NCBI GenBank assembly: GCA_029851945.1
Contig: JARKUZ010000046.1
Location: 1 to 16,330 of the forward strand
Origin: Terrisporobacter sp.
Lineage (GTDB): Bacteria > Bacillota_A > Clostridia > Peptostreptococcales > Peptostreptococcaceae
Length of the DNA stretch: 16,330 nucleotides
Reading direction: 5' to 3'
Shown: one piece after another, positions 1 through 6,916 of the stretch
Layout of the letters: every line of letters starts with the position of its first letter
Position numbering within the stretch: the first letter of the stretch is position 1
The notes under the pieces: model-generated
Told to the model about the DNA's origin: nothing
The model's database searches: none
The model's input: only the letters and a program-made list of their open reading frames with translations
Translations under genes and position numbers: made by a program

Positions 1-1
1 G

Positions 2-226
2 GGAAGTTACGAAGAAGTCTATAAAGAAGCTTATAATTTGAGACCTGGAGATTTTGTTGGATATGAGAAAAAAGGAAGGATAACCCATGTATCAACAGTC
101 ACAGGATTTGACTCAAAAGGATACCCTTTAGTAACTTGTCATAATACAGATAGGCTTCTTGTTCCATGGGATTTAGGATGGAGTGATAAGTCAATAAGGT
201 TCCACTTAATAAAAGTAAATTATTAA
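2..226 (+). CDS. Amidase-like protein, C-terminal fragment
   Basis: The frame is open from the left edge to a TAA at 224-226, so only about the last 74 residues of a longer protein are visible and the true start lies outside the window. The visible part contains RPGDFVGYE, an ITHVSTVTG strand with a histidine, a CHNTDR segment and a closing W-containing stretch. This order (PGD, then H plus a hydrophobic strand, then a second H followed by polar residues) resembles the C-terminal half of the putative amidase family (Amidase_6), where the histidine belongs to a papain-like Cys-His centre. The catalytic Cys would lie in the missing part. A TTG at 38-40 with no ribosome site before it is not a credible start. 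The family call is by resemblance only. Confidence 0.6.
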   Translation, partial: GSYEEVYKEAYNLRPGDFVGYEKKGRITHVSTVTGFDSKGYPLVTCHNTDRLLVPWDLGWSDKSIRFHLIKVNY

Positions 227-278
227 TTATATATTTTTAAGAGAAATAAGTATAAATATGGTATATAAATAAATAAAT

Positions 279-307
279 TTGACAAAGCTATGTATATATG
301 TTAAAGT
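279..307 (+). promoter_or_regulatory. Predicted sigma-A promoter of csp-1, extended -10
   Basis: TTGACA (279-284) matches the -35 consensus fully. It is followed by a 17-bp spacer ending in TGT and then TAAAGT (302-307), a 4/6 -10 element with a TGn extension. Transcription would start near 314, giving a leader of about 55 nt before the cold-shock ATG at 370. The 9-mer GTTAAAGTT occurs at 300-308 and again at 311-319, one helical turn apart, overlapping the -10. Confidence 0.55.
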
Positions 308-369
308 TAGGTTAAAGTTGCATAATAAGGCAGCTAAATTAAAGTGTGTTTTTAGGAGGATTTAATTAA

Positions 370-570
370 ATGAAAACTGGTGTAGTAAAATGGTTTAACA
401 ACGAAAAAGGATTTGGATTCATATCAGTAGAAGGTGAAGGAGATGTTTTCGTACACTTCTCAGCTATACAAGGTGAAGGATACAAATCATTAGAAGAAGG
501 ACAAAATGTAGAATTTGACGTAGTTGAAGGTGCAAAAGGTCCTCAAGCTGCTAACGTAGTAAGATTATAA
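370..570 (+). CDS. Cold-shock protein, CspA family (copy 1)
   Basis: This 66-residue protein is a single cold-shock (OB-fold) domain of the usual length. It carries the nucleic-acid-binding motifs RNP1 (KGFGFI, residues 13-18) and RNP2 (VFVHF, 26-30), the conserved KWFN start and a GPQAANV end. Such proteins bind single-stranded RNA and DNA in the cytoplasm and act as RNA chaperones, both in cold stress and in normal growth. TTTAGGAGGA ends at 360, a good ribosome site 9 nt before the ATG. The gene is monocistronic, with its own promoter (279-307) and a terminator at 638-664. It is 51/66 identical to the second copy at 10690-10890. Clostridia usually have several csp paralogs, so I give no letter. 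Confidence 0.96.
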   Translation: MKTGVVKWFNNEKGFGFISVEGEGDVFVHFSAIQGEGYKSLEEGQNVEFDVVEGAKGPQAANVVRL

Positions 571-637
571 TTAAAATTCATATATATTAGTATTAATTAG
601 TAAAGAAATATTAGTAATATCTAGTCATATGTGAAAG

Positions 638-664
638 AAAAGCCACTTAATTGTGGCTTTTTTT
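638..664. terminator. Bidirectional terminator between csp-1 and the reverse-strand gene
   Basis: AAAAGCCAC (638-646) pairs with GTGGCTTTT (653-661) around a 6-nt loop and runs into TTTTTTT on the + strand. On the reverse strand the same stem is followed by TTTTCTTTC. It lies between convergent genes ending at 570 and 669, so it probably serves both. Confidence 0.85.
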
Positions 665-668
665 CAGT

Positions 669-1433
669 TTATTTATTTTTTATAAGTCCAATAGATTCAA
701 TTAATTCAAAACCTTCTTTATTGACTAATATATTTAATAATTCTTCATTATCATATTTAAAGAATTTCTCTAAGCATTCCTCTAAATCATCCTCTAACTT
801 ATCAAACTCATCATAAAAATCTAAATCAACTACATTCCTCATCATATCATCTCTTAATAAATCCATATCAACATATGATATGGCATAAGAAAAATCTAAT
901 TCACCACTAAGAAGCATTTTTTTAAATGAAATAGATAATTGGTTTATATCTGTAAAAGGTATAGTTATACTTTTGTTGTTTTTAAAATCTATTACTTTTA
1001 TAAGAATATCATTACATATTTTATTTATATTGTCATTAACATATTTTATGAAATCTTCTTGGCTAAACATATTATAAAGATCTGTAATTAATAGTTTATT
1101 AGTATGTTCTTCCCATAATTTTTTCGCAAAATTATTAAATGTATAGTTTTTTAAGGTATTTCCATTTCCATCATAAAGTGAAGGATAAGTTATATTATGA
1201 ATATTAGAAATAGTTTTTCTAAAAGTATACCCTTCAAATCCTTCTGAAATTAAACTTATTATAAAATCATGAATATCACTACCTAGATATATTTCTTCAT
1301 TAATTATTAAAGACTTTATATTGTCTAAATTATTTTCATTAAGTTTATCTACATCTTCTTTTAATAATATATTATATATTTTATGATCATATATTTTATC
1401 TAAAATATTTCTTAGCTCTAATTGGTAATTCAT
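669..1433 (-). CDS. Unrecognised acidic cytoplasmic protein
   Basis: I do not recognise the family of this 254-residue protein. It has no signal peptide, no membrane segment and no obvious catalytic motif. It is rich in Asn, Asp, Ile and Leu and predicted mostly helical. A strongly acidic stretch near residues 203-235 (DFYDEFDKLEDDLEECLEKF) could be a coiled coil or a partner-binding helix. A central segment around 70-105 (GYTFRKTISNIHN, YPSLYDGNGN) is more polar. The start is well supported: AGGAGG (1440-1445) lies 6 nt from the ATG, behind a strong promoter. The gene is monocistronic, diverges from the CBS gene and converges on csp-1. It may be a lineage-restricted hypothetical protein. Confidence 0.85.
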   Translation of the reverse strand: MNYQLELRNILDKIYDHKIYNILLKEDVDKLNENNLDNIKSLIINEEIYLGSDIHDFIISLISEGFEGYTFRKTISNIHNITYPSLYDGNGNTLKNYTFNNFAKKLWEEHTNKLLITDLYNMFSQEDFIKYVNDNINKICNDILIKVIDFKNNKSITIPFTDINQLSISFKKMLLSGELDFSYAISYVDMDLLRDDMMRNVVDLDFYDEFDKLEDDLEECLEKFFKYDNEELLNILVNKEGFELIESIGLIKNK

Positions 1434-1463
1434 ATTATGCCTCCTGTTTACAAGTGTATGTAT

Positions 1464-1491
1464 ATTATATACCCTTTAATATGAATTTCAA
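1464..1491 (-). promoter_or_regulatory. Predicted sigma-A promoter of the reverse-strand 254-aa gene
   Basis: Read on the reverse strand: TTGAAA (1491-1486), a 16-bp spacer, then a perfect TATAAT (1469-1464). Its -35 is only 8 bp from the -35 of the divergent CBS promoter (1500-1528), so the two transcription units share a compact control region. Confidence 0.6.
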
Positions 1492-1499
1492 AATATAAA

Positions 1500-1528
1500 T
1501 TTAAATTATTAAGTAAATATGATAAAAT
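1500..1528 (+). promoter_or_regulatory. Predicted promoter of the CBS-domain gene, extended -10
   Basis: TTTAAA (1500-1505), a 17-bp spacer, then TAAAAT (1523-1528) preceded by TGA, which gives a TGn-extended -10. Transcription would start near 1535, exactly where a 15-bp palindrome begins. Confidence 0.5.
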
Positions 1529-1534
1529 TACTAT

Positions 1535-1549
1535 AGAGAATAATTCTCT
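1535..1549. promoter_or_regulatory. Candidate 7-1-7 operator at the CBS gene start site
   Basis: AGAGAAT-A-ATTCTCT is a perfect 7-1-7 inverted repeat. The spacing and the AAT-n-ATT core match Fur/PerR-family boxes (Bacillus TGATAATnATTATCA), with 5 of 7 half-site positions identical. It sits at the predicted transcription start, where a bound repressor would block initiation. It could also be a 5'-end RNA hairpin. No metal or peroxide link is visible in the neighbouring gene. Confidence 0.35.
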
Positions 1550-1587
1550 TTAAGAATTAGCTAGTTAATTTTGGAGGTGTAGTATTA

Positions 1588-2016
1588 ATGAATATATTGT
1601 TTTTCTTAACACCAAAGAGTGAAGTGGCTTTTATTTATGAAGACTATACATTAAGACAGACTCTAGAAAAAATGGAGTATCATAAATATTCATCTATTCC
1701 GATACTAACTCGTGAGGGGAAATATGTAGGAACTATAACAGAAGGCGATTTACTATGGACTTTAAAAGACAATTTTCAAGAAAAAACTTTAGATTTTAAA
1801 ATAATGGAAGATATGCCAATTAAGAAAATTAAAAGAAGAAAAGATAATGATCCAGTTTCGATAGAGGCAAATATAGAGGACTTGATATCTAAAGCTAGAA
1901 ACCAAAACTTCGTACCGGTAATAGATGATCATAAAACTTTTATTGGTATAATTAAAAGAAAAGAAATAATAGAATATTGCTACGATAAAATACATAAAAG
2001 GGTAGATATAAAATAG
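1588..2016 (+). CDS. Two-CBS-domain protein
   Basis: This 142-residue soluble protein consists of two CBS repeats and almost nothing else. CBS1 covers about residues 8-62 (ending VGTITEGDLLWTL) and CBS2 about 73-130 (PVIDDHKTFIGIIKRKEII). The paired repeats form a Bateman module, which in other proteins binds adenine nucleotides such as AMP, ATP, SAM or c-di-AMP and regulates a partner domain. No partner domain is fused here, so it is probably a stand-alone sensor; its ligand and target are unknown. A basic stretch between the repeats (KKIKRRKDND) could contact nucleic acid or phosphate. GGAGGT (1573-1578) lies 9 nt before the ATG. The gene is monocistronic, with a terminator at 2031-2070. 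Confidence 0.9.
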   Translation: MNILFFLTPKSEVAFIYEDYTLRQTLEKMEYHKYSSIPILTREGKYVGTITEGDLLWTLKDNFQEKTLDFKIMEDMPIKKIKRRKDNDPVSIEANIEDLISKARNQNFVPVIDDHKTFIGIIKRKEIIEYCYDKIHKRVDIK

Positions 2017-2030
2017 TAAATTATTAATAA

Positions 2031-2070
2031 AAAATAGATGAGTGTTATTTAGAACTCATCTATTTTGTTT
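2031..2070 (+). terminator. Terminator of the CBS-domain gene
   Basis: AAAATAGATGAGT (2031-2043) pairs perfectly over 13 bp with ACTCATCTATTTT (2054-2066) around a 10-nt loop, followed by GTTTAT. The stem starts 15 nt after the stop codon. Confidence 0.8.
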
Positions 2071-2143
2071 ATATAAATGATTTATTTATATTTAAATATG
2101 TGAATACTTTTGTAAAATTAATATTAAAAGATACAAAAAATAG

Positions 2144-2172
2144 TTGCATAAAAATTAATACATATGTATAAT
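2144..2172 (+). promoter_or_regulatory. Promoter of the Mn2+ riboswitch/ATPase unit
   Basis: TTGCAT (2144-2149), a 17-bp spacer, then a perfect TATAAT (2167-2172). The predicted start near 2179 lies just upstream of the riboswitch, so the whole aptamer is in the leader. The -35 matches consensus only in TTG. Confidence 0.6.
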
Positions 2173-2184
2173 TAAAAGAAATAA

Positions 2185-2331
2185 AAATTCCCTTGAAGGG
2201 GAGTAGCTTTCACCAATGTTGTGATAATCAATCGTCATGTCGGATTAAAATCCCGGTTGATTAGCAAGTATACTTAACTTGTTAGCAAGACCTTCAAAGT
2301 AGAGATTAATCTACTTTGAAGGTCTTTTTTT
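2185..2331 (+). ncRNA. yybP-ykoY family Mn2+ riboswitch
   Basis: The leader carries GGGGAGTAGC (2198-2207), the conserved L1 segment of this family, and a distal TTAGCAAGACCTT (2282-2294) that forms the L3/P1 side. In known structures these two loops dock and coordinate Mn2+. Helix P1 is visible: TTGAAGG (2193-2199) is complementary to CCTTCAA (2291-2297). The same CCTTCAA is part of the 5' arm of the terminator at 2288-2325, so P1 and the terminator exclude each other. Bound aptamer should therefore mean read-through (ON) and unbound should mean termination. The element sits 5' of a cation-exporting P-type ATPase, a known partner of this riboswitch class, as with yoaB of Lactococcus. Confidence 0.9.
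2288..2331 (+). terminator. Riboswitch-controlled terminator (expression platform)
   Basis: A 16-bp perfect stem (2288-2303 with 2310-2325) and a 6-nt loop run into seven T residues. It lies 5' of the ATPase ORF rather than after a gene, and its 5' arm overlaps the 3' strand of aptamer helix P1, so it is conditional. Confidence 0.9.
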
Positions 2332-2362
2332 ATTTGTAAAATTTAAATTTGGAGGAATGCAT

Positions 2363-4990
2363 ATGCTTTACAAAAAAACTAGTGAGGAAGCAATGACAGA
2401 TCTTGGTACTCAGATTGAAGGATTAACACAAAAAGAATGGAAGGAACGATTAGAAAAAAATGGATTCAATGAACTTGAGGGAAAAGTAAAAACACCAACT
2501 TGGAAGCTTTTTGTAGATAGTTTTAAAGACCCTTTAGTTATAATACTTTTAATAGCTGCTTTAGTTCAAATATTTTTAGGGGAAGTAGTTGAATCAGGAG
2601 TAATTTTTGCAGTACTTATTCTTAATTCAATACTTGGAGTTGTTCAAACAAGAAAAGCAGAAGGCTCTTTAGAAAGTTTAAAACAATTATCGGTGCCAAA
2701 TGCAAAAGTAATTAGAGATGGATCAAAAATTACTGTACCATCAAGAGAATTAGTTGTAGGAGACATAGTAATTTTAGAGGCGGGAGATTATGTGCCGGCT
2801 GATGGTAGGATTATAGAAGCTCAAACATTTAAAGTTGTTGAGGGCATGTTAACTGGAGAATCAGAACCTGTATTGAAACAAGAAGGTATAATAACGGAAG
2901 ATTGTGCTTTAGGTGATCAAAAAAATATGGTATTTAGCGGTTCTATGGTTGTCTATGGAAGAGCTTTATATGTAGTATCAGCTTGTGGAATGAATACAGA
3001 AGTTGGGAAAATTGCTAATTTATTGGATAATGCTGAAAATAAAGAAACACCTCTACAGAGAAAATTAGATGATTTTGGTAAAAAACTTGGTGTAGGAATA
3101 ATTATACTATCTGCTTTAATATTTGGAGTTCAAGTCATAAGAGGTGGAAATATAATAGACTCATTTATGTTTGCAATAGCAATAGCAGTAGCTGCAATAC
3201 CAGAAGCTTTATCATCAATAGTTACTATTGTATTAGCAATGGGAACAAATATAATGGCAAAAAAACAAGCTGTTATAAGAAAGCTACCTGCAGTTGAAAC
3301 TTTAGGTTCTACAAGCGTTATATGTACAGATAAAACAGGAACACTGACTCAAAATAAAATGACTGTAGTGGATTATTTTATGTATGGTGTAAAAGAACTT
3401 GCTTTAGTAAATGATAGTGGGGAAAATGAAGCAGCAATAAGTGAAATTTCATCAGAACAAGAAATGGCTCTATCTCTTGCATCTATACTTTGTAATGACT
3501 CTGATATAACAAATGAAGGTGTTGAAATAGGAGATCCTACAGAAGTAGCTCTTTTAAACTACGCAGATAAAAATGAAGTAAATTATAAAAACTTTAGACA
3601 AAAACATATTAGAATAAATGAATTACCATTTGATAGTGATAGAAAACTTATGTCTACTGTAAATGTTGTTGAAGGGCGTAATTTTATGTTTACAAAAGGC
3701 GCGCCAGACGTTATGTTTAGTAGATGTAAATATGCATTAAATGATGGTGAATTAGTTGAGATAAATGAAGAAATACTAAATGCTTACAAGCGTGCAAATG
3801 AAGAATTTTCAAATAAAGCATTGAGAGTTCTTGCTTTTGGTATGAAGAGTATGGACTATAGTAATGATTTAAATTTAGAAGATGAAAATGATTTAATATT
3901 AATTGGTTTAATGGCGATGATAGACCCACCTAGGGAAGAGGTGTATGAAGCAGTTAAAGAAGCTAAAGAATCAGGAATAAAAACGGTAATGATAACAGGA
4001 GATCATAAAACTACTGCTGCTGCTATAGCAAAAGATATTGGAATAATGACAGAAGATGATTTAGCTCTTACAGGTCAAGAATTAGATAGCCTAACAGAAG
4101 ATGAATTGGATGAGAAATTAGAGAACATATCAGTATATGCTAGGGTTTCACCAGAAAATAAAATAAGGATAGTAAAAGCTTGGCAGAAAAAGGGTAAAAT
4201 AACTGCCATGACAGGTGATGGTGTAAATGATGCTCCAGCATTAAAACAAGCAGACATAGGAGTAGGTATGGGAAGTGGTACGGAAGTTGCTAAAGATGCT
4301 TCTGCTATGGTTTTATTAGATGATAACTTCGCAACTATTGTAAATGCTATTGAAGTTGGTAGAACTGTTTATAATAACATCAAAAAATCTATTACTTATT
4401 TATTTTCAGGTAATTTAGGTGGGATAATAGCAATACTATTTGCTGTATTGGCTGATTGGGCAAATCCATTTACTACATTACAATTACTATTTATAAATCT
4501 AGTAACAGACTCTTTACCTGCAATAGCTTTAGGTTTTGAAAAGCCTGAAAATGGTGTAATGAAAAATCCTCCAAGACATCCTGATGAAAGTATATTAGCT
4601 GGTGGAACTTTAAGGGCTGTATTAATTAGAGGTAGTATAATAGGTATAGTTACAATAATAGCTCAATATATAGGAATGCAACAATCTCAAGAGCTAGGCA
4701 CAGCTATGGCTTTTGCTACACTTACTTTATCTAGAATAATACAAACATTTGCTTCTAGATCAAATAGTGATACAATATTTAAACTTGGTTTTACAAGTAA
4801 TAAATATGCATTAGGAGCTGTTATGATTTGTTTAGGGATGTTTATCCTAACATTAACTCCTTTTATGAGAGAATTATTTGCAATACCTGCGACATATAAA
4901 TTAAGTAATTTTGTTATATGCTTTGCATTAGCTATTTTTGCAAGTTTAGCAATGGAAGTTAGCAAAATTATACAAAAGGACATATTTTAA
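2363..4990 (+). CDS. P2A-type Ca2+/Mn2+-transporting P-type ATPase
   Basis: This integral membrane pump uses ATP to expel divalent cations. In 875 residues it shows the full P-type layout: N-terminal cation-ATPase domain, TGES of the actuator (164-167), PEAL in M4 (280-283), phosphorylated Asp323 in CTDKTGTLT, KGAP of the nucleotide domain, TGDGVND (617-623) and six C-terminal helices. M6 keeps NLVTD (N712, D716), the SERCA-type cation ligands. M5 reads SGNLGG, with Gly687 where SERCA site I has Glu771, so probably one ion is moved per cycle. The second ATG (2363) is taken as start: GGAGG (2351-2355) is 7 nt away, versus 1 nt for the ATG at 2357. The Mn2+ riboswitch upstream argues for Mn2+ export, but Ca2+ remains possible. 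Confidence 0.93.
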   Translation: MLYKKTSEEAMTDLGTQIEGLTQKEWKERLEKNGFNELEGKVKTPTWKLFVDSFKDPLVIILLIAALVQIFLGEVVESGVIFAVLILNSILGVVQTRKAEGSLESLKQLSVPNAKVIRDGSKITVPSRELVVGDIVILEAGDYVPADGRIIEAQTFKVVEGMLTGESEPVLKQEGIITEDCALGDQKNMVFSGSMVVYGRALYVVSACGMNTEVGKIANLLDNAENKETPLQRKLDDFGKKLGVGIIILSALIFGVQVIRGGNIIDSFMFAIAIAVAAIPEALSSIVTIVLAMGTNIMAKKQAVIRKLPAVETLGSTSVICTDKTGTLTQNKMTVVDYFMYGVKELALVNDSGENEAAISEISSEQEMALSLASILCNDSDITNEGVEIGDPTEVALLNYADKNEVNYKNFRQKHIRINELPFDSDRKLMSTVNVVEGRNFMFTKGAPDVMFSRCKYALNDGELVEINEEILNAYKRANEEFSNKALRVLAFGMKSMDYSNDLNLEDENDLILIGLMAMIDPPREEVYEAVKEAKESGIKTVMITGDHKTTAAAIAKDIGIMTEDDLALTGQELDSLTEDELDEKLENISVYARVSPENKIRIVKAWQKKGKITAMTGDGVNDAPALKQADIGVGMGSGTEVAKDASAMVLLDDNFATIVNAIEVGRTVYNNIKKSITYLFSGNLGGIIAILFAVLADWANPFTTLQLLFINLVTDSLPAIALGFEKPENGVMKNPPRHPDESILAGGTLRAVLIRGSIIGIVTIIAQYIGMQQSQELGTAMAFATLTLSRIIQTFASRSNSDTIFKLGFTSNKYALGAVMICLGMFILTLTPFMRELFAIPATYKLSNFVICFALAIFASLAMEVSKIIQKDIF

Positions 4991-4994
4991 TCAT

Positions 4995-5026
4995 AAAAGT
5001 CGTCATATTATATTATGGCGACTTTT
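4995..5026 (+). terminator. Terminator of the ATPase gene
   Basis: AAAAGTCG-T-CATA (4995-5007) pairs with TATG-G-CGACTTTT (5014-5026), 13 bp with one G·U, starting 4 nt after the stop codon. The T-run is short (TTTTC), so termination may be modest. On the reverse strand the stem is also followed by TTTTATG. Confidence 0.65.
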
Positions 5027-5090
5027 CACATTTATAAAAGTGAAATATGAGTTTTTGACATTTAATGAGAAAAAGGTGGAATCTTTGTAT

Positions 5091-5121
5091 AAAAAATCCC
5101 TTAGAATTAACTAAGGGATTT
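5091..5121 (-). terminator. Terminator of the parvulin gene
   Basis: On the reverse strand AAATCCCTTAG (5121-5111) pairs over 11 bp with CTAAGGGATTT (5104-5094) around a 6-nt loop, then runs into a T-run (six T in total) before ATAC. It lies 23 nt beyond the stop of the gene at 5144. Confidence 0.85.
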
Positions 5122-5143
5122 CTTTATATTCAAAATTTATATA

Positions 5144-5899
5144 TTATTTTGTATATTCAACTACATTTGGATATTTAGATTTTACTTCATTTAATTTTTC
5201 TTGATATACTTCACCTTGTTTTTGATATAATAAAGTTTTTCCTACTTCTTCAGCAACTTCATCATATTCAGGTATAGTACTTTCATTTCTATTTTCTAAT
5301 TTTATTAAGTGGTATCCAAATTGAGTTTTAACAGGTTTACTTACTTCACCTTTATTCATGTTAAATACAGCTTCTTCGAATTCAGGAACCATTTGTCCTT
5401 TTCCGAAAGTTCCTAAATCTCCACCAGCATCCTTAGATGGACAAGAAGAATGTTGAGCTGCAGCATCTTCAAATGAAACTTCACCAGAATTTATTTTACC
5501 TAATATTTCATTTGCTTTTTCTTCAGTGTCAACTAATATATGTTTAGCTGAAGCAGTTTCTGGTCTTGAGAAGTTAGCTTTTTGAGCTTCATAGAATGCT
5601 TTTTTCTCTTCTTCTGTTAATTTAACACTAGTTAATATTTTGTTGATAACATATTGTTTTAATACGTTTTCTTCAACTCTTTTCATTTCATTTCTGAATT
5701 CTTCTTCTTGGTCTACATTGTTTTCTTTAGCATACATGTATAGTAATTCTTGATTTATTAAATCTTCTAACACATATTTTTGACCTTCTTCAGTTTGGAA
5801 TTGTTGTGCTTGGAAAGGATCTAATCCTTGGATAGCACTTTGAACATCTAAATTAGTTATTTCTTTTTGACCAACTTTAGCTAAGACTTTTTTTTCCAT
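5144..5899 (-). CDS. Cytoplasmic PpiC-type peptidyl-prolyl isomerase (parvulin)
   Basis: The enzyme isomerises peptide bonds before proline and helps proteins fold. Residues 1-110 form a SurA/PrsA-like helical chaperone region. Residues 115-203 are the parvulin domain, with AKHILV (118-123), GGDLGTF (159-165), MVPEFE (170-175) and FGYHLIK (194-200). PrsA foldases are lipoproteins of about 290 residues with a lipobox; this 251-residue protein has neither signal peptide nor lipobox and should stay in the cytoplasm. The ATG at 5899 is chosen because AAAGGAG (5917-5911) precedes it by 11 nt. The longer frame start at 5959 would begin inside the promoter -10. It is transcribed alone, or with read-through from the membrane-protein gene upstream. 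It should not be annotated as prsA without caution. Confidence 0.9.
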   Translation of the reverse strand: MEKKVLAKVGQKEITNLDVQSAIQGLDPFQAQQFQTEEGQKYVLEDLINQELLYMYAKENNVDQEEEFRNEMKRVEENVLKQYVINKILTSVKLTEEEKKAFYEAQKANFSRPETASAKHILVDTEEKANEILGKINSGEVSFEDAAAQHSSCPSKDAGGDLGTFGKGQMVPEFEEAVFNMNKGEVSKPVKTQFGYHLIKLENRNESTIPEYDEVAEEVGKTLLYQKQGEVYQEKLNEVKSKYPNVVEYTK

Positions 5900-5949
5900 T
5901 TTTATAGTTACTCCTTTGTACCCAAAATTTTTAATGACTCTTAGTATAA

Positions 5950-5978
5950 ATAATACCAAAAAATATATTCTATGTCTA
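5950..5978 (-). promoter_or_regulatory. Promoter of the parvulin gene
   Basis: On the reverse strand TAGACA (5978-5973), a 17-bp spacer, then TATTAT (5955-5950): five of six matches in both boxes. Transcription would start near 5943, giving a leader of about 45 nt before the ATG at 5899. Confidence 0.65.
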
Positions 5979-6005
5979 ATATTTCCTAATACAAATATAT
6001 GGTAA

Positions 6006-6422
6006 TTAATAACATATATTTAATGCCAATAATAAAATAGCACTTATAACTCCTACAACACATTCTTCAATTTTATAGGTTATAGCATTTTTGCATGAGA
6101 TATACAAATATATAAAAATAGATATTAACTTAAGTATCATTAATTTTATATTTGTAGGATATAATAAAAATGAAGGAAGAGTTAATATGTAGGATATTAA
6201 AGTTGCAATTCTATAATATATTATTATGTTATCTAGAAATTTATTTTTTATTTGTGAAATAACAATTAAAACTATGTATAATATTGACAATACTGTGAAA
6301 CATAAAAAAGCATTTCTCTCTATATAAATATTCTTTAGAAAAATCCACTTATAGATTATTATGGGCCAAAATAAAAGGGTTAATCCCCTAAAATACATTT
6401 CAAAAAAGAATTCTTTTTTCAA
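6006..6422 (-). CDS. Small membrane protein, about five helices, unknown family
   Basis: This protein of about 138 residues is almost entirely hydrophobic, with five likely membrane segments separated by short Lys/Asn-rich turns: GLTLLFWPIII, CFTVLSILYIVLIVI, IATLISYILTL, MILKLISIFIYLYI and VVGVISAILLLAL. I recognise no family and see no enzymatic motif. The start is set at TTG (6422-6420) because AAAGGAG (6437-6431) lies 8 nt before it. The in-frame ATG at 6440 would place this ribosome site inside the coding region and has none of its own. A strong promoter lies at 6471-6499. No terminator separates it from the parvulin promoter, so some transcripts may continue into the parvulin gene. Confidence 0.75.
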   Translation of the reverse strand: MKKEFFFEMYFRGLTLLFWPIIIYKWIFLKNIYIERNAFLCFTVLSILYIVLIVISQIKNKFLDNIIIYYRIATLISYILTLPSFLLYPTNIKLMILKLISIFIYLYISCKNAITYKIEECVVGVISAILLLALNICY

Positions 6423-6470
6423 AATTTGTACTCCTTTCATATTAATATTGTATTATTACTATTTACTTGT

Positions 6471-6499
6471 ATTATATTAAATAAACGTATATTTGTCAT
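6471..6499 (-). promoter_or_regulatory. Promoter of the five-helix membrane protein gene
   Basis: On the reverse strand ATGACA (6499-6494, 5/6), a 17-bp spacer, then a perfect TATAAT (6476-6471). The -35 box overlaps, on the opposite strand, the TTGTCA that could serve the divergent TSCPD gene. Confidence 0.65.
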
Positions 6500-6519
6500 A
6501 AACATAAATTTATTACAAT
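6493..6519 (+). promoter_or_regulatory. Possible promoter of the TSCPD gene
   Basis: TTGTCA (6493-6498, 5/6) and TACAAT (6514-6519, 5/6) are 15 bp apart, which is short for sigma-A. If real, it overlaps the -35 of the divergent promoter, so the two would compete. Confidence 0.3.
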
Positions 6520-6568
6520 ATCATTATATCACCATTTTAAACATAAATTGTTATGGAGGTGAAAATAC

Positions 6569-6832
6569 TTGTATAGATATTACACTAAAGGCGTTTGTTC
6601 AAGATCAATTCTGCTTAACATAGAAGATGATATACTATTGGATGTTGTATTTGAAGGTGGATGTGAAGGTTCATTAATTGCCATTAAGCATTTAGTAGAA
6701 GGGAAGCACATAGATGAAATTATAGATATACTTGAATATATTCCGTGTGGAAATAAAGATACATCTTGTCCTGATCAACTAGCCAAAGCATTAAAAATAT
6801 ATAAAGAATATATCTTAGAAGAAGAAAAATAA
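6569..6832 (+). CDS. Small TSCPD-domain protein (TIGR03905-like)
   Basis: This 87-residue cytoplasmic protein contains the signature TSCPD (67-71) in CGNKDTSCPDQLAKAL, plus an upstream GGCEGS (about 30-35), giving several conserved cysteines typical of TSCPD proteins. The same domain is found at the end of B12-dependent ribonucleotide reductases, where it is thought to support the enzyme. Stand-alone versions like this are of unknown function and may bind metal or act in thiol redox. The start is a TTG (6569): GGAGGT (6555-6560) lies 8 nt upstream and no in-frame ATG is near. The gene is monocistronic, ending in a shared bidirectional terminator (6842-6876). Confidence 0.9.
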   Translation: MYRYYTKGVCSRSILLNIEDDILLDVVFEGGCEGSLIAIKHLVEGKHIDEIIDILEYIPCGNKDTSCPDQLAKALKIYKEYILEEEK

Positions 6833-6841
6833 TGACAAAAT

Positions 6842-6876
6842 AAAAAACTTCTACTATTTTGAAGTAGAAGTTTTTT
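6842..6876. terminator. Bidirectional terminator, TSCPD gene / reverse membrane gene
   Basis: AAAAAACTTCTACT (6842-6855) pairs perfectly over 14 bp with AGTAGAAGTTTTTT (6863-6876) around a 7-nt loop, giving T-runs on both strands. It lies between convergent genes ending at 6832 and 6917. Confidence 0.9.
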
Positions 6877-6916
6877 ATATGTATTAATAAATAATTAATA
6901 AATACTTAAATTTAGA

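Noticed and set aside
5055..5083. TTGACA downstream of the ATPase as a promoter
   Set aside because: No -10 at a proper distance and no gene to serve on that strand.
5072..5112. Short frame starting GTG after AAAAAGG (GTG-GAA-TCT...)
   Set aside because: Only about 12 codons, and it runs through the parvulin terminator stem.
5900..5959. Longer N-terminus for the parvulin
   Set aside because: The start would lie inside the predicted promoter -10, whereas AAAGGAG clearly serves the ATG at 5899.
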